A stretch of DNA of 64,000 bases from Brachybacterium paraconglomeratum (GTDB taxonomy: Bacteria > Actinomycetota > Actinomycetes > Actinomycetales > Dermabacteraceae). Made by a program: the position numbers and the translations under genes. A model generated the notes under the pieces. It ran no database searches. It was not told where the DNA came from and saw nothing but the letters and a program-made list of their open reading frames with translations. Positions 59,715 through 64,000 of the stretch are shown in pieces; the first letter of the stretch is position 1; every line of letters begins with the position of its first letter. The stretch lies in assembly GCF_003994255.1 (NCBI RefSeq), contig NZ_ML133853.1, positions 229,951-293,950 of the forward strand, read 5' to 3'.

Positions 59715-61022
59715 GTGACGACCACGCGACAGAGCCGCGCCGAGAAGGTCGACGCCGCGACTCCTGCTTCCCGGAACCGGGTCGTCGACTTCCTGCGCGC
59801 CGCCGCGATCACGGTGGTGGTGCTCGGGCACTGGACGATCATCGCCGTCGACCCCGACGGTGGGATCCTCCCGCACGGCGCGCTCGACGGCGCGCGGTGG
59901 ACCCATCCGCTGACCTGGGTGTTCCAGGTGATGCCGATCTTCTTCCTCGTCGGCGGGTACTCCAACGGACTCTCCTGGCGCTCCGCGAGGCGCAAGGAGA
60001 TCGGCTACGCCGAATGGCTGCGCACCAGACTCCGACGCCTCGGCATCCCGCTGATCCCGCTGCTGCTCACCTGGCTCGTGATCGGGGTGGTCGCTGTCGC
60101 GCTCGGCGCCCCGCATGCGACGGTGCAGCTCGTCTCCCAGATGGCGCTGATCCCCACCTGGTTCCTCGCCGCGTACCTGATGGTGATCCTGGTGGCCCCG
60201 CCGTGCCTGGTGCTGTGGGAGTGGTTCGGGTGGTGGTCGATCGTGGGCGGCATCGCGCTCGCCGGAGCGGTGGACGCGGTGAGCCTCGTCGCCGACCAGC
60301 CGCTGCTCGGCTACCCGAACTACCTGCTGGTGTGGGCGGCGTTCCATCAGGTCGGGTACGCGTGGCTGGACGGTCGACTGGCTGGGAGCGGCAGGCGTCT
60401 TTTGCTCGCCGCGATCGGGCTGGTGGGCCTGCTGCTGCTGGTGCTTGTGGGTCCGTATCCGGTCTCGATGATCACCTCGGCTGCCGACGAGATCTCCAAC
60501 TCGAGCCCCACCCGAGTGACGATGGCGTTCCTGGGCATGATGCAGGCCGGGCTGGTGCTGCTGCTCGAGAAGCCACTGACCGCACTGCTGCGCCGGCCCC
60601 GGCTGTGGCTCGTCACAGTGCTGGTGAACCAGCGGATCATGACCTGGTTCCTGTGGCACCTCACCGTGATGGTGGGCCTCGCCCATCTGCTGCTGGCCCT
60701 CGACGCACGGGCGCTGCTGCCCGAGCCGCTGACGGGCCTGTGGTGGGCGACGCGGCCGCTGTGGGTGCTCGCGCTGCTCGCGCTCACGGGGCTGGTGGTG
60801 CTGGTGATGGGAAGGTTCGAGTCCCCGCGGGCCGACGAGCGACCGGCCCCGCCGGTGTGGAAGCCGATCCTCGCCGCCGTTACCGTGATCGCCGGCCTCG
60901 CGGTGATGGCGAACGTGGGCGTGGTGGGGGAAAGCGGCGTGACATGGTGGTGGCCGCTGCTGCCGGTGGTGGGAATGGTGGGCTCCGAAGTCCTGTGTGC
61001 ACGCTGGGAACGGACGGACTGA
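59715..61022 (+). CDS. acyltransferase family membrane protein (Acyl_transf_3)
   Basis: 435-residue polytopic protein, about ten transmembrane segments. RVVDFLRAAAITVVVLGHW supplies the N-terminal Arg and the catalytic His of the family, and FFLVGGYSNGLSW is the next hallmark. MIPTWFLAAYL-like sequence and FLWHLTVM lie further on. These enzymes O-acylate surface glycans, lipids or antibiotics. The GTG start follows AAGGGGAGGGG. It is the last gene before base composition drops. Confidence 0.9.
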   Translation: MTTTRQSRAEKVDAATPASRNRVVDFLRAAAITVVVLGHWTIIAVDPDGGILPHGALDGARWTHPLTWVFQVMPIFFLVGGYSNGLSWRSARRKEIGYAEWLRTRLRRLGIPLIPLLLTWLVIGVVAVALGAPHATVQLVSQMALIPTWFLAAYLMVILVAPPCLVLWEWFGWWSIVGGIALAGAVDAVSLVADQPLLGYPNYLLVWAAFHQVGYAWLDGRLAGSGRRLLLAAIGLVGLLLLVLVGPYPVSMITSAADEISNSSPTRVTMAFLGMMQAGLVLLLEKPLTALLRRPRLWLVTVLVNQRIMTWFLWHLTVMVGLAHLLLALDARALLPEPLTGLWWATRPLWVLALLALTGLVVLVMGRFESPRADERPAPPVWKPILAAVTVIAGLAVMANVGVVGESGVTWWWPLLPVVGMVGSEVLCARWERTD

Positions 61023-61151
61023 GCTGTGTTATCAGGATCGACCGAGCAGGCACCTGCTGGGGCTCAGGACTCCCTTTAGAGGTCGACCCACTCAAGACTC
61101 TGCTTCTCCGCGGCCGAGTAGGGAGGTCGCGATCAAATTCTCTGTGGTGGT

Positions 61152-62234
61152 TTACATTCTCTGATGCAAGGCCAGTTTCGGGTGCAACGCGCGAAGGGCC
61201 TCGGTCAGGTTATTGTAACGATATGTGGCGATCTTCCCGGACTCGAGGTCAATAACCACCTCAAAAAAATCGTCTTCACTTACCCAGTCTGAGGTTCTTG
61301 ATTGGACAAGGCCCGCCCGACTGTCGTCTCGGAACGTAATGCTTCGAACCTTGAGATCATTAACCATAGAGCGGTGGGTCTCGAGCTCCGAAAAAAGGTC
61401 CTCCGGGCCCATATGGGCACTGTCAAGAATAAACCTCAACATCGAGTGCCCCTCGAGGTCCTCGATCTCCCTTCCTTCGAAGTAGACAAATATTCCTCCG
61501 TCCAGATTGTTGACGAGGGCGGTCCAGCCGTTCCCAAGATCGACTTCTTCCTCGGAGCCGGATTTCGAGTTCATTGCAGGAAGTTGATCAAGCTCAGCGA
61601 GGCGTTGGGCAGCGCGAGTCTGCCCAGCAGCCGCAGCTTCCACGTAATATTCTCTAGCCGTGCGCAATTCCCCCTTTGTCTGAAATAGGTCTCCAAGGAG
61701 GTACTGGATGTCGAGGTCATCGTCCTCGACTGCCGACGTGAGAAGGAACTGGGCACGATCAAATCGGCCAGCCTGCTTCTCGTAAAGCGCAAGCTTCATG
61801 GAGCTTTGCATATTGAAATATTTGACGCCGTTTGCGAAATGGATCTCGGCTTCCTTGTTGCGACCGAGATGCTCACTGACTTCGCCTAGGCAATAGCAGA
61901 ATATTCCACAAATGTCTTCGAGTCGACTGGTCCTGGAGTCTTCCACGGGAGCGATCCCGACCGCTTGCGCATTCTCCTCATCGAGAAGTTGGAGCTCCGA
62001 TTCGGTCAACGCGTAGGCGAAGTGGCGGCGCACCGCTCCGAGTTTAGGTCCAGGGCCTTGCGAAAGGATGCCTGCGATCCGCATGTGACCTAAGAAATGA
62101 TTCGAATCGAGCGACGCTCGAAGCTCACGTAGCTCCCCCTCGGGATCGGAGCTGGGAGCAAAGATCCTCGCTTCCAGGCTGCTCATAGTCGAGAACTGCA
62201 TAGACCGCGGCGTCTCGCCGACAAAACTCACCAC
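61152..62234 (-). CDS. uncharacterised TPR/Sel1-like repeat protein in low-GC island
   Basis: 360 residues, function not recognised. The middle (about 95-215) is helical with tetratricopeptide-like units: LGRNKEAEIHFANGVKYF, ALYEKQAGRFDRAQFLLTSA, LLGDLFQTKGELRTAREYYV, then AAAAGQTRAAQRLAELD. The C-terminal third (about 225-350) is a separate mixed fold with WTALVNNLDGGIFVYFEG and FFEVVIDLESGKIATYRYNN. The GTG start follows GAGGAG. Its GC content is clearly below that of the rest of the window and codons ending in A or T are common, suggesting transfer. It lies downstream of a C5 methyltransferase and may belong to a defence locus. Confidence 0.8.
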   Translation of the reverse strand: MVSFVGETPRSMQFSTMSSLEARIFAPSSDPEGELRELRASLDSNHFLGHMRIAGILSQGPGPKLGAVRRHFAYALTESELQLLDEENAQAVGIAPVEDSRTSRLEDICGIFCYCLGEVSEHLGRNKEAEIHFANGVKYFNMQSSMKLALYEKQAGRFDRAQFLLTSAVEDDDLDIQYLLGDLFQTKGELRTAREYYVEAAAAGQTRAAQRLAELDQLPAMNSKSGSEEEVDLGNGWTALVNNLDGGIFVYFEGREIEDLEGHSMLRFILDSAHMGPEDLFSELETHRSMVNDLKVRSITFRDDSRAGLVQSRTSDWVSEDDFFEVVIDLESGKIATYRYNNLTEALRALHPKLALHQRM

Positions 62235-62340
62235 GTATCAGCTCCTCAGGTCGTCGTTCAGGACTCGCGTCTCTTCGGACTCTATCGGAGGTGGCCGATG
62301 AGAGTGGAAGCTTCGAAGTAATTTGGCGACGGGAGGAAGG

Positions 62341-63474
62341 TCATCGGTCATCACCGATGGTGCTGCCGCTCAGCGCGTCCAGCAGGTGCTCCCCGATCGC
62401 TTTCCCCAACGGAATCGGTACCGCATTGCCGATCTGCTTCACGATCTGGGTGATCGGGCCAACGAAGAGGTAGTCGTCGCGAAAGCCCTGGATGCGTGCA
62501 CCTTCGTGGGGCGAGATCGCGCGGTGGTGTACCGGGTGGAGATAGCGGCCCTTCTCGGGCTTGGTGAACTCGGTCCGAATCGTCACCGAGGGCTCTTCCC
62601 AGCGGAGTCGTCCCATGACGTCTCCACTCCCGGACGTGTGCTTCTTCCACGCCGCGCATTTGAGGTCTTCATCCAGGTCGAATCGACTCCCGCCGTACGG
62701 GATCTTCCGGAACCGACGCTTCGAGAGGTCGGAGTATTTCCGAGCGACGTGCAGTTCGTCCGAACGGAAGGGGCCAGGGTTCGACGTGCCGTCGTGGAGC
62801 GCGTGCACCCGCCCAGCGGGCAGTTCGCCGGGGAGGGGGAGCCCGCCGATGACCTCGCGTAACTTCGGCCACGCCGACTTTTCCGCCTGCCCTGTGGGGA
62901 AGCCCGGATCTGGGACGTCTCGCCGGTGTCCGACGACGATCACGCGTTTCCGGATCTGCGCGGTGCCGTACGCGGCGGCGTTCACCAGATGCGGGGTGAT
63001 CGCGTAGTCCTCGAGGACCCCGCCTGGTGCGGTCATCTCTCGGAACATGTCGAACTGAGCCGAGGAGAAGAATTGGGGGACGTTCTCCAAGACGAAGTAC
63101 TTCGGGACGGCTCGCACCACAGCCTCGGCGTAGTGGCGCCACAAGAGGTTCCGCTCGTCGTCGACCCGTCGTGCCCCTAGTGCCGAGAAGCCCTGGCACG
63201 GCGGCCCACCGATGACCATGTCGACCTCAGGAGTCTGCTCGGTCGCCAGCCAGTCCTGGATGCTTCCTACGAACACGTCGGTGTCGTGGTTCAGGGCGTA
63301 CCCCGCAGCGGCCCGTGGCTCCATCTCGACCGCGCGAACCGCACGGTACCGAGAATCAGCCTGGCTGAAGCCTTCCGAGAGGCCGCCGACCCCAGCGAAG
63401 AGATCGAGCATCCGGATGGCACTGGAGGAAGAATCTCCGGCTGCTGGCGGGAGAGACGCAGATGCGATGGTCAC
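62341..63474 (-). CDS. DNA (cytosine-5-)-methyltransferase
   Basis: 377-residue m5C DNA methyltransferase. Motif I is MLDLFAGVGGLSEGF, motif IV GGPPCQGFSALG with the nucleophile Cys, motif VI VLENVPQF, motif VIII AQIRKRVIVVG, and the late motifs are PSVTIRTEF, SPHEGARIQGFRDDYLF and QIGNAVPIPLG. The target-recognition region lies at about residues 180-280. All catalytic residues are present. The start is GTG at 63474. GC is somewhat below the window average. No restriction endonuclease is seen in the window; the neighbouring gene cut by the right edge is the place to look. Confidence 0.95.
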   Translation of the reverse strand: MTIASASLPPAAGDSSSSAIRMLDLFAGVGGLSEGFSQADSRYRAVRAVEMEPRAAAGYALNHDTDVFVGSIQDWLATEQTPEVDMVIGGPPCQGFSALGARRVDDERNLLWRHYAEAVVRAVPKYFVLENVPQFFSSAQFDMFREMTAPGGVLEDYAITPHLVNAAAYGTAQIRKRVIVVGHRRDVPDPGFPTGQAEKSAWPKLREVIGGLPLPGELPAGRVHALHDGTSNPGPFRSDELHVARKYSDLSKRRFRKIPYGGSRFDLDEDLKCAAWKKHTSGSGDVMGRLRWEEPSVTIRTEFTKPEKGRYLHPVHHRAISPHEGARIQGFRDDYLFVGPITQIVKQIGNAVPIPLGKAIGEHLLDALSGSTIGDDR

Positions 63475-63646
63475 GACATCGGAGCATAGCCGGCGGAGTA
63501 CGCGTTCCGTGGGACGAGAGGGCTGTAACGAGCGACGTCACAATCTGTAGGAACCGTCCCGCGTCGGAGTTGGCGCGGAAGCTCGAGCGGTCGGCCGTTC
63601 GAGCGCTCCGATTCCTCGTGCCCGTACGCCACGGATACCGAGCGCT

Positions 63647-64000
63647 TCATGCCAGCTCTCGAATGATTGTGTCCGCTGCATCTTGCGGGTCCATTTCGCA
63701 AGAGACGACCGTCCAACCGTCGTCTTCGAGGGAGACGTCCCTCTCGTCGTTGGCACTTCCGACGACTGTCACCAGAACCGACTCCCACGTCATGTCGACG
63801 CCGTAGCGATCAGTCCCGATCTCCGCGCCGAACGTCGGCAACGGGATCTCATTCTCGACGAGGATCCTGATCAGTCCTCGATGCTCAGGGAACTCGTCCC
63901 AGAACTCTCCCCATCCAGCTGCGAAAACCTCTGCCGGAGCTTCCGTAGAAGAGTGTGGTTCCGCAGCCGTCTGGCTCTTGGGGGAGGTCGCGATCCCTCG
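63647..64000 (-). CDS. 3' end of a gene running off the window, possible defence-helicase C-terminus
   Basis: 117 codons plus stop are visible; the 5' end lies beyond the right edge. The part from WGEFWDEFPEHRGLIRILV through LPTFGAEIGTDRYGVDMTW to SLEDDGWTVV resembles the C-terminal extension I associate with DEAD/DUF1998-type helicases in anti-phage loci, where a short nuclease-like module carries W(P/E)..VxV and GW-x-V. This is recalled resemblance only. The gene ends 172 nt before the methyltransferase start, same strand, so they may form one operon. Confidence 0.6.
   Translation of the reverse strand, partial: RGIATSPKSQTAAEPHSSTEAPAEVFAAGWGEFWDEFPEHRGLIRILVENEIPLPTFGAEIGTDRYGVDMTWESVLVTVVGSANDERDVSLEDDGWTVVSCEMDPQDAADTIIRELA

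Overview
The window is about 72% GC, has short spacers, and most genes follow strong AGGAGG-like ribosome sites with frequent ATGA, GTGA and TGATG overlaps. This points to a high-GC actinobacterium. The gene families suggest a Brachybacterium-like member of the Micrococcales, but that is inference; no rRNA or marker gene is present. No tRNA, rRNA, IS element or CRISPR array was seen.

Layout. (1) 1-16059 is an acid-sugar island around a FadR-type GntR regulator. Leftward genes encode a TIM-barrel decarboxylase/isomerase candidate, an ApnO-like dehydrogenase, a GntP permease, a DhaK-DhaL kinase and an RpiB-type isomerase. Together they fit D-apionate to tetrulose phosphate catabolism. Rightward genes encode a TIM-barrel protein, an SDR, a 3-hydroxyacyl-CoA-dehydrogenase-like oxidoreductase, a second GntP permease, a DUF1537 acid-sugar kinase, an LtnD-like dehydrogenase and a GH29 alpha-L-fucosidase. 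Three promoters share the palindrome TCCTATAGGA. (2) 16251-33410 is a myo-inositol regulon. iolD, mmsA/iolA, an iolE-like gene, an iolH-like gene and a Gfo/Idh gene run left. An MFS transporter, a second Gfo/Idh gene, a TIM-barrel gene, a tautomerase, iolC, an aldolase-like gene, iolB, iolG and a HutC-type GntR regulator run right. The iolD and iolC sides share a TTTGT-N4-ACAA operator candidate. (3) 33420-37986 holds a shortened D-apionate-lactonase-like gene coupled to an SDR without its nucleotide-binding N-terminus, a VOC protein, an unknown protein and a TauE-type permease. (4) 38231-47921 is a glycoside locus. DeoR and GH4 genes diverge from a Tat/lipoprotein binding protein, two ABC permeases, a PfkB kinase and a large secreted PIG-L deacetylase with NEW3 and CBM9-like domains.

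(5) 47937-61022 is mostly household or unlinked: an SRPBCC protein and a DHFR-like protein, a membrane protein/TelA pair, a MerR regulator, an S9 peptidase, a CPBP protease, an SDR, a secreted DUF1524 nuclease with an excalibur domain, a methyltransferase and an acyltransferase. (6) 61152-64000 is visibly lower in GC. It carries a TPR-like protein, a DNA cytosine-C5 methyltransferase and the 3' end of a gene cut by the window edge, and looks like the edge of a transferred defence island.

Long hairpins mark several transcription-unit ends. Two of them (38048-38118 and 49113-49183) are copies of one 71-nt element with compensatory stem changes.
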